40,783 nucleotides of DNA from assembly GCA_937924405.1 (NCBI GenBank), contig CALDVW010000014.1, positions 1 to 40,783 of the forward strand, given 5' to 3'. The notes beneath the pieces are model-generated. The model had not been told where the DNA came from. It made no database searches and worked only from the letters and a program-made list of their open reading frames with translations. Below, in pieces: positions 8,538-17,873 of this stretch. This stretch comes from an uncultured Lysobacterales bacterium. Lineage in GTDB: Bacteria; Pseudomonadota; Gammaproteobacteria; Xanthomonadales; SZUA-36. The position numbers were made by a program, and so were the translations under genes. Position 1 is the stretch's first letter. Each line of letters opens with the position of its first letter.

Positions 8538-10097
8538 TCAGGAGGATCCTTTTTCGAGATGATGCCTGCGTAATCCACCAACCAGGAGTATGACGCCATA
8601 GACGAATGCGCCGAACAGGATAAGCGTGGCCAACCTGGTTGCCCTGACCATGGCTGTTGCGTTCGCCCAATCAGGCAAATCGCCATACTGCCATAACAAT
8701 GCGCAAGTCATGGCGAAACAAGCCAGCAGCACCGCAACGGCCACCCTGCCCCAGCCGGGCTCGGGCTGATAGGTGCCCTGCCTCTTCAGGTTACGGTACA
8801 AGAGGCCCGCGTTGATGTAGGCGGCTGCTGAACTGGCCAGGGCCAGCCCTGTGTGCGGGCCTTTGAATGCCAGCGCCAGGAACAAGCCGACGAATGCGAA
8901 GTTCAGAGCCATGTTGGAAACCATCGCGATGATGGCTATTTTTACCGGTGTCTTCGTATCCTGCCGGGCATAGAACCCGGGCGCCAGGACCTTGACGGCT
9001 ATGAATGCGGGAAGTCCCGCGGCGTAAGCCGACAGGCTCAGGGCGGACATTTCCACGTCTGTCAGCTGAAAAGCCTGGTATTGAAATAGCGTGATGAGAA
9101 TTGGCGTTGACAGTACCGCCAGCCCCAGAGCAGCCGGCAGGGTAATAATCAGCGCAAGGCGCAAAGCCCAGTCGAGCGTAGCCGAGAATGCCCGGGGGTC
9201 CCGGTTGGCAAACTTTCGCGACAGGTTGGGTAAAATTACGGTTGAAAGCGCGACCCCGAAAACACCGAGCGGAAACTCGAGCAGGCGGTCGGAATAATAC
9301 AGCCATGACACGCTCCCGCTGACCAGAAAAGTGGCGATGACAATATCGAGCATCAGGTTGATCTGGGCGACCGATGAGCCGATCAGGGTCGGGATCATCA
9401 ACCTGAGGATTTTCCGCACTCCGGAATGGCGCCAACCCCATCGCGGGCGCGGCAGCAAACCCAGTCGAAGCAGTGCGGGAACCTGCACCAGCAGTTGGAC
9501 AATTCCGGCAAACAACACGCCCCAGGCCAGCGACTTCACCGCGACATCCATCCTGGCCGACAACAGGACCGCACTGGCAATCAGCGAAACGTTGAGCAGC
9601 ACCGGAGTTAGCGCAGGCACCAGGAAGCGGTCGAAGGTATTGAGAATACCGCCAGCCAGGGCAGTCAGGGAAATCAGCAGGATATAGGGAAAAGTGATTC
9701 TCAGCATATCAGCTGAAAGCCAGAATTCCGGCCTGCCGTCGATCAGCCAGCCGGGCGCGAATATGGCCAGCACAAGGGGCGCCGCCAGCACCCCGACTGC
9801 AGTCAGCACCAGCAGAATACCCGCCAACGTGCCCGTTACATTGTCGATCAGTTCCTTCAGCGCACGCTCATCACCGCTGGCCCGTACTTCTGAAAGCACC
9901 GGCACGAATGCCAGCGAAAATGAACCCTCGGCGAACAGGCGGCGCATGAAATTCGGAATTTTGAACGCCAGGAAAAATGCATCGGTCTCGGCGCTGGCGC
10001 CAAAATAACGGGCAAACACCATGTCGCGGATAAAACCGAGTATCCGCGACGAAATAGTGGCAGTTCCTACCTTGGCAGTGGATTTAAGAAGCTGCAA
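8538..10097 (-). CDS. murJ: Lipid II flippase MurJ
   Basis: MurJ (MviN) moves lipid II across the inner membrane for peptidoglycan synthesis. The 519-residue protein is strongly hydrophobic with about 14 predicted helices. It has the family's N-terminal block SRILGFIRDMVFARYFGAS, then AFKIPNFMRRLFAEGSFS, and later PVKIAIIAM. The start is a TTG at 10097: the first residues (MQLLKSTAKVGT) align with the E. coli N-terminus and an AGAGG motif lies about 11 bases upstream. It diverges from rpsT, as in related genomes. It is functionally linked to the murL/murD2 genes further right. Confidence 0.96.
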   Translation of the reverse strand: MQLLKSTAKVGTATISSRILGFIRDMVFARYFGASAETDAFFLAFKIPNFMRRLFAEGSFSLAFVPVLSEVRASGDERALKELIDNVTGTLAGILLVLTAVGVLAAPLVLAIFAPGWLIDGRPEFWLSADMLRITFPYILLISLTALAGGILNTFDRFLVPALTPVLLNVSLIASAVLLSARMDVAVKSLAWGVLFAGIVQLLVQVPALLRLGLLPRPRWGWRHSGVRKILRLMIPTLIGSSVAQINLMLDIVIATFLVSGSVSWLYYSDRLLEFPLGVFGVALSTVILPNLSRKFANRDPRAFSATLDWALRLALIITLPAALGLAVLSTPILITLFQYQAFQLTDVEMSALSLSAYAAGLPAFIAVKVLAPGFYARQDTKTPVKIAIIAMVSNMALNFAFVGLFLALAFKGPHTGLALASSAAAYINAGLLYRNLKRQGTYQPEPGWGRVAVAVLLACFAMTCALLWQYGDLPDWANATAMVRATRLATLILFGAFVYGVILLVGGLRRHHLEKGSS

Positions 10098-10104
10098 TTG
10101 TTGA

Positions 10105-10133
10105 TTGACCTCTGAGACAAAAAATACGACAAT
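10105..10133 (+). promoter_or_regulatory. Promoter of rpsT
   Basis: TTGACC (10105-10110), a 17-base spacer and GACAAT (10128-10133) form a plausible sigma-70 promoter between murJ and rpsT. Transcription would start near 10140, about 35 bases before the TTG start codon. Confidence 0.55.
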
Positions 10134-10174
10134 AGGCGGCTTGATTATTGACTTTTATGTTTTGGAGAACGACT

Positions 10175-10435
10175 TTGGCCAACAGTCTATCAGCTCGTAA
10201 ACGGGCACGTCAGTCAGAACGCAACCGCAGGCACAATGCCAGCCAGCGCTCGCATGTCCGCACGGCTATTAAAAACGTGCTGCGAGCCATCGAAACAGGC
10301 GATAAAACCGCCGCCGAATCTGCATATAAGGCAGCAGTACCCGCGATTGACCGCTCTGTGTCAAAGGGCATCATGCCCAGAAATAAGGCGGCACGGCATA
10401 AATCGCGTATGAACAAGCACATTCGCGCCCTGTAA
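10175..10435 (+). CDS. rpsT: 30S ribosomal protein S20
   Basis: S20 is a helical protein of the small subunit body that binds 16S rRNA. The 86-residue product begins [17 protein letters not shown] and is very rich in Lys and Arg. The start is TTG at 10175, with GGAG at 10164-10167 seven bases ahead. An ATG at 10148 would add nine residues that S20 proteins lack and has no such site. E. coli rpsT also uses UUG, which makes its translation inefficient and self-regulated. A strong terminator follows at 10473. Confidence 0.96.
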   Translation: MANSLSARKRARQSERNRRHNASQRSHVRTAIKNVLRAIETGDKTAAESAYKAAVPAIDRSVSKGIMPRNKAARHKSRMNKHIRAL

Positions 10436-10472
10436 TTGATTTACACGGCCCGATCCTGACACCAGGATATGG

Positions 10473-10499
10473 AAAAGCCCCGCACAAGCCGGGGCTTTT
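10473..10499. terminator. Bidirectional terminator between rpsT and obgE
   Basis: AAAAGCCCCG (10473-10482) pairs with CGGGGCTTTT (10490-10499) around a 7-base loop. It is flanked by A and T runs, so it can serve rpsT on the plus strand and obgE (stop at 10505) on the minus strand. Confidence 0.9.
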
Positions 10500-10504
10500 T
10501 TATG

Positions 10505-11584
10505 TCAGTCCAGCGCCTGCGGAGAATCTCCATCTGCCGCGGCAAGAACCGCGGCGGCGGTCGCCTCTTCGTCTTGCATCAACTCCAGCTCTGCTGATAC
10601 CCGCTGCATCAATTCTTCTGTTCCGCTCTTGGTGACGGAGGATATCAGCATCCAGGGAGCTTCCCAGCCGAGCTCCGCCACCGCATTTTCCGCCTTTTCA
10701 CGAGCCTCTTCGGGGGGCAGAATGTCAGCCTTTGAAAACACCAGCCAGCGTGGCTTATCCATCAGCCCGGCATCAAATTTCAACATTTCCTGTTCCAGTT
10801 GCCTGACTTGCTCCACCGGGTCGACATCCAGTGCCAGAGGCGCCAGGTCGACCAGGTGTAGCAGAAGACGGGTGCGCTGCAAGTGTTTCAAAAACTGGAT
10901 GCCCAACCCGGTTCCCTCGGCCGCGCCTTCAATAAGACCAGGGATGTCGGCAATCACGAAGCTGCGTTCGATGTCGATACGGACAACCCCCAGGTTGGGA
11001 TAAAGCGTTGTAAATGGATAGTCCGCCACCTTCGGCCGGGCAGCTGAAACCGTGCTGATCAGCGTGGATTTCCCTGCATTCGGAAATCCGAGCAAGCCCA
11101 CGTCTGCCAGCACCTTCAACTCGAGATTGAGTTCCAGTTCGTCTCCGGGTGAACCGGGCACGGTCTTTCTGGGTGACCGGTTGGTCGAACTCTTGAAATG
11201 AACGTTTCCCAGGCCACCCCTGCCGCCCTGCGCCACCAGAAGAATCTGGCCGTGATCGGTGACTTCACCCAGGCGTTCCCCACTTTCCAGATCGGTAACG
11301 ATGGTGCCCAGGGGGACGCGCACCACGATATCCTCCCCGCTTCTGCCGGTTTTATTACGGCCGGAACCACCCTGACCGTTCTGGGCTTTGTATTTTCGTA
11401 AATGACGAAAATCAACCAGTGTGTTGAGGCCGGAATCCCCTTCCAGGAAAACGCTTCCTCCACGTCCTCCATCTCCGCCGTCAGGGCCGCCATACTGAAT
11501 ATATTTTTCCCGCCTGAACGAAGCAGAACCGTTACCGCCTTTACCGGCCTGCACGGAAATTTGAGCTTCGTCTACGAATTTCAT
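10505..11584 (-). CDS. obgE: Obg family GTPase (ObgE/CgtA)
   Basis: ObgE is a large-subunit ribosome-associated GTPase tied to ribosome assembly and growth control. The 359-residue protein has the glycine-rich Obg fold at 1-158 ([18 protein letters not shown]). The G domain follows with GFPNAGKS (166-173), the FTT switch (191-193), DIPGLIEGA (213-221) and SKAD. The C-terminal tail is short and acidic. It follows rpmA and rplU on the same strand; the terminator at 11691 means it probably has its own transcript as well as read-through. Confidence 0.97.
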   Translation of the reverse strand: MKFVDEAQISVQAGKGGNGSASFRREKYIQYGGPDGGDGGRGGSVFLEGDSGLNTLVDFRHLRKYKAQNGQGGSGRNKTGRSGEDIVVRVPLGTIVTDLESGERLGEVTDHGQILLVAQGGRGGLGNVHFKSSTNRSPRKTVPGSPGDELELNLELKVLADVGLLGFPNAGKSTLISTVSAARPKVADYPFTTLYPNLGVVRIDIERSFVIADIPGLIEGAAEGTGLGIQFLKHLQRTRLLLHLVDLAPLALDVDPVEQVRQLEQEMLKFDAGLMDKPRWLVFSKADILPPEEAREKAENAVAELGWEAPWMLISSVTKSGTEELMQRVSAELELMQDEEATAAAVLAAADGDSPQALD

Positions 11585-11690
11585 GGGCTTATCTTAACTG
11601 GTGATGGCTTGAATGTGCTTGCTGGTGCGCAATTTCGAGGGTGTGATTCGCGCCAGGCTTTCGATTCGCCGGCATGACAACCCCAGCAAA

Positions 11691-11712
11691 AAACCCCGCC
11701 AGGGCGGGGTTT
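11691..11712 (-). terminator. Intrinsic terminator after rpmA
   Basis: AAACCCCGCC (11691-11700) pairs with GGCGGGGTTT (11703-11712). On the minus strand the stem is followed by a TTTTTT run. It lies 29 bases past the rpmA stop and before obgE. Confidence 0.88.
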
Positions 11713-11740
11713 GTGCAAAGAACTCCGATTCTGCTCAGAA

Positions 11741-11998
11741 TCAGGCAGGTTCGATACTGACGTATTTACGCTTTGGAAGTCCCCTGGATTCAAACTTAAC
11801 CTTGCCATCCGCGAGTGCGAACAGGGTATGGTCCTTGCCAATCCCAACGTTTACGCCGGCGTGAAAACGGGTGCCGCGCTGGCGAACAATGATATTGCCG
11901 GCAAGTACAGATTCGCCGCCATAGCGCTTTACACCAAGGTATTTGGGATTCGAGTCGCGGCCGTTTCGTGTACTGCCGCCTGCTTTTTTATGTGCCAT
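11741..11998 (-). CDS. rpmA: 50S ribosomal protein L27
   Basis: L27 reaches the peptidyl transferase centre through its N-terminal tail. The 85-residue product starts [16 protein letters not shown] and contains [21 protein letters not shown], the invariant core. The N-terminus begins directly with AHKK, so there is no extension to be cleaved as in Firmicutes. It follows rplU with a 30-base gap and ends before a strong terminator. Confidence 0.98.
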   Translation of the reverse strand: MAHKKAGGSTRNGRDSNPKYLGVKRYGGESVLAGNIIVRQRGTRFHAGVNVGIGKDHTLFALADGKVKFESRGLPKRKYVSIEPA

Positions 11999-12028
11999 GA
12001 GTCAATGCCTCCTAAGTTCGTATCGTAA

Positions 12029-12340
12029 TCAGGCGTCGATGCCGGTAATTTCGATCTGGGTGAAATACTGGCGATGGCCCATCTGCTTACGATAGTTCTT
12101 GCGGCGTTTGAACTTGATGACCTTTATTTTTTTATGACGCCCATGGTCGACTATCGTGGCGGTAACCTTTCCGCCTTTGAGGTACGGGGCGCCGACCTTT
12201 ACATCTTCGCCTTCGCCGACCATGAGGACCTGGTCGAGTTCGACCGTGGCGCCTTTTTCGGCTTCAATTTTTTCGACTTTTAATACGTCGCCGGTCGCTG
12301 CGCGATACTGCTTACCGCCGGTTTTGAATACTGCGTACAT
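12029..12340 (-). CDS. rplU: 50S ribosomal protein L21
   Basis: L21 binds 23S rRNA in the large subunit. The 103-residue product starts [18 protein letters not shown] and ends with the signature [18 protein letters not shown]-like block followed by EITGI. It is the first gene of rplU-rpmA(-obgE) with its own promoter at 12385-12413. In Pseudomonas the divergent neighbour is ispB; here it is uvrA. Confidence 0.98.
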   Translation of the reverse strand: MYAVFKTGGKQYRAATGDVLKVEKIEAEKGATVELDQVLMVGEGEDVKVGAPYLKGGKVTATIVDHGRHKKIKVIKFKRRKNYRKQMGHRQYFTQIEITGIDA

Positions 12341-12365
12341 TGGATTCCAGCTCCGTGATGAAACG

Positions 12366-12380
12366 GCCCTACAAAAGGGC
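12366..12380 (-). promoter_or_regulatory. Hairpin at the start of the rplU leader
   Basis: GCCCT and AGGGC pair around a 5-base loop. The predicted transcription start is near 12378, so the hairpin would sit at the very 5' end of the rplU mRNA. It could protect the message or serve ribosomal-protein autoregulation; this is inference. Confidence 0.35.
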
Positions 12381-12384
12381 GAGA

Positions 12385-12413
12385 ATGTTAGCGGTTTTAT
12401 GGATTCTGGTCAA
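12385..12413 (-). promoter_or_regulatory. Promoter of rplU-rpmA
   Basis: On the minus strand, TTGACC (12413-12408), a 17-base spacer and TAACAT (12390-12385) form a good sigma-70 promoter. It lies about 45 bases before the rplU ATG. Confidence 0.7.
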
Positions 12414-12448
12414 CCTTTATAGGCAAACTATTATACTTCATATTCGTT

Positions 12449-12478
12449 TTGCCAGTGGTTCGGTTCGGGGAGTATAGT
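12449..12478 (+). promoter_or_regulatory. Putative promoter of uvrA
   Basis: TTGCCA (12449-12454), an 18-base spacer and TATAGT (12473-12478) lie about 42 bases before the uvrA ATG. A second TATAAT at 12512-12517 is too close to the start codon to serve uvrA unless translation starts further in. I looked for a LexA-type CTG-N10-CAG box here and did not find one. Confidence 0.5.
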
Positions 12479-12519
12479 AACGGGTTTGAATGCCCAAAAG
12501 ATTAGCCCCGATATAATTC

Positions 12520-15366
12520 ATGGATAAGATTCTCATACGCGGTGCGCGAACGCATAATCTGGCCAACGTCGATCTCGATCTGCCGAGGGACAAATTGATT
12601 GTCATAACCGGACTTTCCGGCTCCGGCAAGTCTTCCCTGGCATTCGATACGATCTATGCTGAGGGTCAGCGGCGGTACGTGGAGTCCCTCTCGGCCTATG
12701 CCCGCCAGTTTCTGTCCATGATGGAAAAACCGGACGTGGACCATATTGAAGGCCTCTCCCCGGCCATCTCCATCGAACAGAAATCCACCTCCCACAATCC
12801 CAGGTCGACGGTAGGCACCATCACGGAAATCTATGATTACCTCAGGCTTCTGTTCGCCCGCGTGGGCACGCCTTGCTGCCCCGACCACGGGATTCCGCTG
12901 GAAGCCCAGACCATCAGCCAGATGGTCGATCATGTTCTGAACCTGCCCGAAGGCAGTAAATTGATGTTATTGGCACCCGTGGTGCGAAATCGCAAGGGAG
13001 AACATCTCCAGTTATTCGACGAATTGCGCGCCCAGGGGTTCGTACGGGCCCGGGTAGATGGCGCCGTATACGATCTCGACGAAGTTCCCGCCCTGGAATT
13101 GAGACGCAAACATACGATCGAGGTCGTTGTGGATCGGATCAAGGTCCGGGAAGACCTGAAACAGCGCCTGGCCGAATCATTTGAGACCGCCATCGTGCTC
13201 ACCGACGGCCTGGCAATCGTGTCGCCGATGGACGCAGACAGCACACTCGGTGAAAAATTGTTCAGCGCCCGTTACTCCTGCCCCTACTGCGACTACAGCC
13301 TGCAGGAACTCGAGCCGCGCATGTTCAGCTTCAACAATCCCAATGGCGCGTGTCCCGAGTGCGACGGCCTGGGCGTCAGCCAGTTTTTCGACCCTGACCG
13401 GGTGGTCGCCAGCACTCATGTCAGCCTGGCCGGAGGGGCAGTACGCGGTTGGGACCGCCGCAATGCCTATTATTTCCAGATCATCCAGGCACTGGCCAGG
13501 CACTATGACTTCGATGTCGATACTCCTTTCGAAGAACTGCCGGGTAAAATCCGGCAAACTGTGCTGTACGGCAGTGGCGATGAGATCATCGAGTTCCGGT
13601 ACTTTGGCGATAGTGGCGTGCAAAAACGCCGGCACCCTTTCGCCGGAATCATCCCGAACCTGGAGCGGCGCTATCGCGAAACCGATTCACGAATCGTGCG
13701 GGAAGAGCTTTCCAAGTACATAAGCCAAAAGCCATGCACTGTCTGTGAAGGCCAGAGACTGAATCGTGAAGCTCGCCATGTTTTTGTGGCACAGACCAAC
13801 CTGCCCACGATTACCGCATGGCCCATCGAGCGCTGTTTGCAGTTCTTCGATAATCTTCAACTGGAAGGGAGAAAGGGAAAGATCGCACCGAAAATCATCA
13901 AGGAAGTGCACGAACGCCTGCATTTCCTGGTGAATGTCGGTCTGGATTACCTGACCCTGGACCGCAAGGCGGATACGCTGTCCGGCGGCGAAGCCCAGCG
14001 CATCCGCCTGGCCAGTCAAATTGGCGCGGGCCTGGTGGGTGTCATGTACATCCTGGATGAGCCTTCCATCGGTTTGCATCAGCGGGACAATGAGCGTTTG
14101 CTCACCACCCTGACCCGTTTGCGCGATCTCGGAAACACAGTGATCGTGGTCGAGCATGACGAAGAGGCCATTCGCATGGCTGATTTTGTCGTAGACATTG
14201 GCCCCGGCGCCGGCGTTCACGGCGGTAAAATCATTTTCTGCGGCAGCCCGGAAGAACTCGAAAATGACCCGGATTCGATGACCGGCCAATACCTTTCCGG
14301 AAAGAAGGAAATCGCCACACCAGGCGAACGCCACCCGGTCGATCCGCAGCGGGTCCTCAAGATTATCGGCGCTACCGGAAATAATCTGAAATCGGTAAAT
14401 CTGGACATTCCCGCCGGCCTGTTCGTATGCGTCACCGGCGTTTCCGGTTCAGGAAAATCGACACTGATCAATGACACACTGCACCGGATGGCCGCTCGCG
14501 AACTCTATGGCAGCGCCGCTCAGCCCGCGCCCTACGTGTCGGTTGAGAATCTCGGCCTGTTCGACAAAGTGGTCGACATTGACCAGTCACCCATCGGACG
14601 AACACCCCGCTCCAATCCGGCAACCTACACGGGATTGTTTACGCCGATTCGCGACCTGTTCGCGGGCACCCAGGAAGCAAGGGCTAGAGGTTACAAGCCA
14701 GGGCGCTTCAGTTTCAACGTGAAGGGGGGCCGCTGCGAGGCTTGCCAGGGTGACGGGATGATCCGCGTTGAAATGCATTTTTTACCCGATATCTACGTGC
14801 CATGCGACGTTTGCAAGGCCAAGCGCTATAACCGGGAAACACTCAGCGTCACTTACAAGGGCAAAAACATCCACGAAGTACTGGGAATGACCGTAGAAGA
14901 CGCGTTGGCGTTTTTCGCACCGGTCCCGGCAGTGGCCCGGAAACTTCAGACCATGTCGGATGTCGGGCTGTCCTACATAACGCTGGGGCAGAGCGCGATC
15001 ACGCTTTCCGGCGGTGAGGCACAGCGAATCAAGCTTTCCAAGGAACTCAGCAAGAGGGATACCGGGCAGACGCTTTATATCCTGGACGAGCCAACCACGG
15101 GCCTCCATTTCCAGGATATTGAACAACTGCTGGGAGTCTTGCACCGCTTACGTGACCACGGCAATACCGTTGTAGTGATCGAACACAACCTGGACGTGAT
15201 AAAAACAGCCGACTGGGTTATCGACCTGGGCCCGGAAGGTGGGGACAAAGGGGGTGAAATTATTGCCCAGGGCACGCCCGAACAGGTTGCGGGAATGTCT
15301 TTTTCCTACACCGGGCAGTTCCTGGCCCGCACGCTGGGTCCCAGACCCCAATTGAAAAGCGCCTAG
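12520..15366 (+). CDS. uvrA: Excinuclease ABC subunit A
   Basis: UvrA is the damage-sensing ATPase of nucleotide excision repair and loads UvrB. The 948-residue protein has two ABC modules. The first has Walker [10 protein letters not shown] (31-39) and LSGGEAQRI; the second has GVSGSGKST near 640 and a second LSGGEAQRI. Zinc-binding cysteines are in CPYC (~253), CTVC (~410) and [16 protein letters not shown] (~738-768). No clear Shine-Dalgarno precedes the ATG. In Pseudomonas uvrA diverges from an MFS gene next to ssb; here that pair is 14 kb away. The last codons overlap the end of the convergent copper chaperone gene. Confidence 0.98.
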   Translation: MDKILIRGARTHNLANVDLDLPRDKLIVITGLSGSGKSSLAFDTIYAEGQRRYVESLSAYARQFLSMMEKPDVDHIEGLSPAISIEQKSTSHNPRSTVGTITEIYDYLRLLFARVGTPCCPDHGIPLEAQTISQMVDHVLNLPEGSKLMLLAPVVRNRKGEHLQLFDELRAQGFVRARVDGAVYDLDEVPALELRRKHTIEVVVDRIKVREDLKQRLAESFETAIVLTDGLAIVSPMDADSTLGEKLFSARYSCPYCDYSLQELEPRMFSFNNPNGACPECDGLGVSQFFDPDRVVASTHVSLAGGAVRGWDRRNAYYFQIIQALARHYDFDVDTPFEELPGKIRQTVLYGSGDEIIEFRYFGDSGVQKRRHPFAGIIPNLERRYRETDSRIVREELSKYISQKPCTVCEGQRLNREARHVFVAQTNLPTITAWPIERCLQFFDNLQLEGRKGKIAPKIIKEVHERLHFLVNVGLDYLTLDRKADTLSGGEAQRIRLASQIGAGLVGVMYILDEPSIGLHQRDNERLLTTLTRLRDLGNTVIVVEHDEEAIRMADFVVDIGPGAGVHGGKIIFCGSPEELENDPDSMTGQYLSGKKEIATPGERHPVDPQRVLKIIGATGNNLKSVNLDIPAGLFVCVTGVSGSGKSTLINDTLHRMAARELYGSAAQPAPYVSVENLGLFDKVVDIDQSPIGRTPRSNPATYTGLFTPIRDLFAGTQEARARGYKPGRFSFNVKGGRCEACQGDGMIRVEMHFLPDIYVPCDVCKAKRYNRETLSVTYKGKNIHEVLGMTVEDALAFFAPVPAVARKLQTMSDVGLSYITLGQSAITLSGGEAQRIKLSKELSKRDTGQTLYILDEPTTGLHFQDIEQLLGVLHRLRDHGNTVVVIEHNLDVIKTADWVIDLGPEGGDKGGEIIAQGTPEQVAGMSFSYTGQFLARTLGPRPQLKSA

Positions 15367-15809
15367 CGGCGTTCCACTGGAATACTGAAACTGAAAGTCT
15401 GGCCGCTGGTGGATTTCAAATTCACCACGATACGGGTTCCTGGCTCGATGACTGTCGTGGGCATCATCAGCATCAGGTGAAACCCACCCGGAGCCAGTTC
15501 AACCCGGTCACGCGCTGCAATGGATAAGCGGGATACCGGGCGCATTTTGCTCATGCCCTCAACCTGCTCCGTTCGATGAAGGCTCACGTCGTCAAAAGAA
15601 GGACTGCTGAAGCCGGTGATTTCGATGGCTTGTTCACCGGAATTGATCAGCTGGCCAAACGCAGCAGTCATTTTCATACCCGCAGGCATGGCACGAACCC
15701 AGGCCTGTTCAAAAGCGAGCTCCGGTTCCTGCTCCGACCGGCTGCATGCCGCCAACCAGCCAGCGGCCAGAAACAACGCCAACAAACCATTTTGAAATAA
15801 TTTCCTCAC
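15363..15809 (-). CDS. PCuAC-type periplasmic copper chaperone lipoprotein
   Basis: This 148-residue protein has a lipoprotein signal ending in the lipobox LAAC (Cys22); Ser follows, so outer-membrane sorting is likely. The mature part has the complete PCuAC copper motif H-X10-M-X21-H-X-M, formed by His78, Met89, His111 and Met113. Such proteins bind Cu(I) and deliver it to cytochrome c oxidase assembly. No sco or cox gene is adjacent. It converges on uvrA with a 4-base overlap and diverges from the DUF4139 gene across 60 bases. Confidence 0.9.
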   Translation of the reverse strand: MRKLFQNGLLALFLAAGWLAACSRSEQEPELAFEQAWVRAMPAGMKMTAAFGQLINSGEQAIEITGFSSPSFDDVSLHRTEQVEGMSKMRPVSRLSIAARDRVELAPGGFHLMLMMPTTVIEPGTRIVVNLKSTSGQTFSFSIPVERR

Positions 15810-15869
15810 ATCTTTAACCCCAAATCAGTTCTCCCCGCGTTAGAAAGTGTAGACAAACGGAGACCTGAT

Positions 15870-17399
15870 ATGAACAAACCCACAAAAAACCCGAACTCTA
15901 TCGCCAACAAAGTTAGCTCCAGCCTGGCCGCATGCGCAATTTTCAGTGCAACTGCGACAGCCGCAACCACCGCTAGTGACGACTCCATCACGATCTACTC
16001 GAGCTTGCAACCCGGGGCCGTATCGGCCGACATGTACCGCCCGGTTGCAGGACGTCATTTCGGTGGCCAAATTCCCGGCTACGCCATCGTCCGGCATGAC
16101 CGGTCCTATGCAATGAACAAAGGGTTGCATCCTCTGCGCGTGACCGATGTTGCCGCCCTGATTGATCCAACCACTGTTACTTTTTCATCGCTCGATGAGC
16201 CTCGCACGAGGGTGGTGGAACAAAGCTTTCAATTCGACCTGGTCAGCCAGGCCAAACTGTTACAGCGCTTCCTCGGGCAACGGCTTACGGTGGAGCAACC
16301 GCGCGGCGATCAAGTTGACCTGATCGAGGGTATTCTGCTGGGTGCGGGCGATGGACTGACTCTGCAACTTGAAGATGGCAGCGTGCAGGCAATCCGTAGT
16401 TACGGCAACATCAGGTTTCCACAATTACCGGGCGGGCTGATCACCAAGCCTACCCTGGAATGGTTGCTCGACAGTCCGACCACAGAGACACAGCAGACCC
16501 GCGTGGCTTACGAGACCAAGGGCATGACCTGGTGGGCTGACTACAACATCGTTTACGACGAGACTGAAGATTGTTCCATGGATCTTTCCGCCTGGGTCAG
16601 CATCATCAACCAGTCGGGCGCCGGTTTTGACAACGCACGCCTGAAGCTGATTGCCGGTGACGTAAATCGCGCGGCCGCGCGAAGGACTGACCGGGATATG
16701 GTTTACAAAATGGCCGTGGCGGAAGACTCGGCGGGCTTTACCGAGAAGTCGTTCTTCGAATATCACCTGTATACGTTGCAGAGACCTGCCGATCTGCCCG
16801 ACAACTCGACCAAGCAGATCCAGTTAATGCCCACGGCCCGTGGCATCGAATGTGAAAAGGAGCTGGTTTTCGCGCCCACTATGAATATGCCGTATTACGG
16901 ATATCATCAATTCGACCAGGAGTACGGACGCTACGGTAACGGGGATATCAATGTGTTTTTGCGCTTCGGCAACGAAAAATCACAGCAACTGGGTGTACCT
17001 TTGCCTGCCGGGCGAATCCGGGTGAACCAGCTGGATCCAGCAGACGGCAGCCTTGAATTCATCGGTGAAGACGTCATTGACCACACCCCCCGCAACGAAG
17101 ACGTTCTGATCAAAATGGGCAATGCATTCGACGTGATTGGCGAGCGCAAGCAAACAGATTTCCGGGTGGACACCCGCAGCAGAAATTTGTGGGAAACATT
17201 CGAGATTCGGCTGCGAAACCACAAAGACGAGGCGGTCAACATCACCGTGCTGGAAAACCTGTACCGCGCCGCCAATTGGAAAATCGAGAACGCCAATCAC
17301 CGCAATGAAAAAGAAAGCAGCAACCAGATCAGATTCGATGTCCGGGTGCCAAGCGAAGGCGAGACAATCATTCATTACACGGCCCACTACACCTGGTGA
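15870..17399 (+). CDS. Secreted DUF4139 domain protein
   Basis: This 509-residue protein has an N-terminal export signal (hydrophobic stretch about 15-32 ending ATAATTA). The rest is a long beta-rich region matching DUF4139: TRVAYETKGMTWWADYNIVYDE in the middle, then PLPAGRIRVNQ and, near the end, NVTVLENLYRAANWKIEN-type and TIIHYTAHYTW segments. The biochemical role of the family is unknown to me. Its start is divergent from the copper chaperone gene, and a 14-bp hairpin follows its stop. A Tyr/Gly-rich insertion (YYGYHQFDQEYGRYGNG) is notable. Confidence 0.82.
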   Translation: MNKPTKNPNSIANKVSSSLAACAIFSATATAATTASDDSITIYSSLQPGAVSADMYRPVAGRHFGGQIPGYAIVRHDRSYAMNKGLHPLRVTDVAALIDPTTVTFSSLDEPRTRVVEQSFQFDLVSQAKLLQRFLGQRLTVEQPRGDQVDLIEGILLGAGDGLTLQLEDGSVQAIRSYGNIRFPQLPGGLITKPTLEWLLDSPTTETQQTRVAYETKGMTWWADYNIVYDETEDCSMDLSAWVSIINQSGAGFDNARLKLIAGDVNRAAARRTDRDMVYKMAVAEDSAGFTEKSFFEYHLYTLQRPADLPDNSTKQIQLMPTARGIECEKELVFAPTMNMPYYGYHQFDQEYGRYGNGDINVFLRFGNEKSQQLGVPLPAGRIRVNQLDPADGSLEFIGEDVIDHTPRNEDVLIKMGNAFDVIGERKQTDFRVDTRSRNLWETFEIRLRNHKDEAVNITVLENLYRAANWKIENANHRNEKESSNQIRFDVRVPSEGETIIHYTAHYTW

Positions 17400-17422
17400 G
17401 GCTGCTCGTCGATTTCATTAAG

Positions 17423-17454
17423 CAAGAACCGGATCAGGATTGATCCGGTTCTTG
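17423..17454. terminator. Hairpin between convergent genes
   Basis: CAAGAACCGGATCA (17423-17436) pairs perfectly with its complement (17441-17454) around a 4-base loop. It sits between the DUF4139 gene and the convergent histidine-rich gene. There is no clear T tract on either side, so termination is plausible but not certain. Confidence 0.6.
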
Positions 17455-17465
17455 TTCATGCCGCT

Positions 17466-17795
17466 TCAATGATGGCCGCGGTGGTGCTTGTGCCGATGCC
17501 GGGGGCCGTGACCGTAGCCGTGTTTGTAGCCTTTTGCGTGGCCATAGGGCGGGCCATGATAGAACCGCGGGCCGTAGCCATAACCGGGTCGGGGCATATA
17601 GACCGGGGCATAGACCCGGCCTGTCGTGTATCCAATTGATCCGACAATTCCGGGTTGGCCGTAGGGGTCGATCCAGACGGTGGCGTTGCCGGACCACCCG
17701 TTGTAACCAGGACTCACCGTATTGTGGGCGAGGGCCGTTCCGGAGACCGAGAGGGCCAGTATTCCGGGTAACAAAATTCTGCAATAAGTTTTCAT
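17466..17795 (-). CDS. Histidine/glycine/tyrosine-rich secreted small protein
   Basis: This 109-residue protein has a Sec signal with cleavage expected after ALA (residue 23). The mature part is rich in Gly, Tyr and Pro, and the last ~25 residues hold nine histidines among Lys, Arg and Gly (ending KHHRGHH). Such a tail suggests binding of a divalent metal (Ni, Cu, Zn) in the periplasm, but I know no characterised family for it. The start is firm: AGGAGG lies eight bases before the ATG. It diverges from the enoyl-CoA isomerase gene. Confidence 0.72.
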   Translation of the reverse strand: MKTYCRILLPGILALSVSGTALAHNTVSPGYNGWSGNATVWIDPYGQPGIVGSIGYTTGRVYAPVYMPRPGYGYGPRFYHGPPYGHAKGYKHGYGHGPRHRHKHHRGHH

Positions 17796-17873
17796 GATAA
17801 AACCTCCTTTTGCGCTCCTCTGGTTCAGAGTCTAGACTGCCTGTCATGAACACAATCTGAACAGGATATCCTC

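Noticed and set aside
12341-12519. LexA (SOS) box for uvrA
   Set aside because: No CTG-N10-CAG palindrome was found in the uvrA upstream region.
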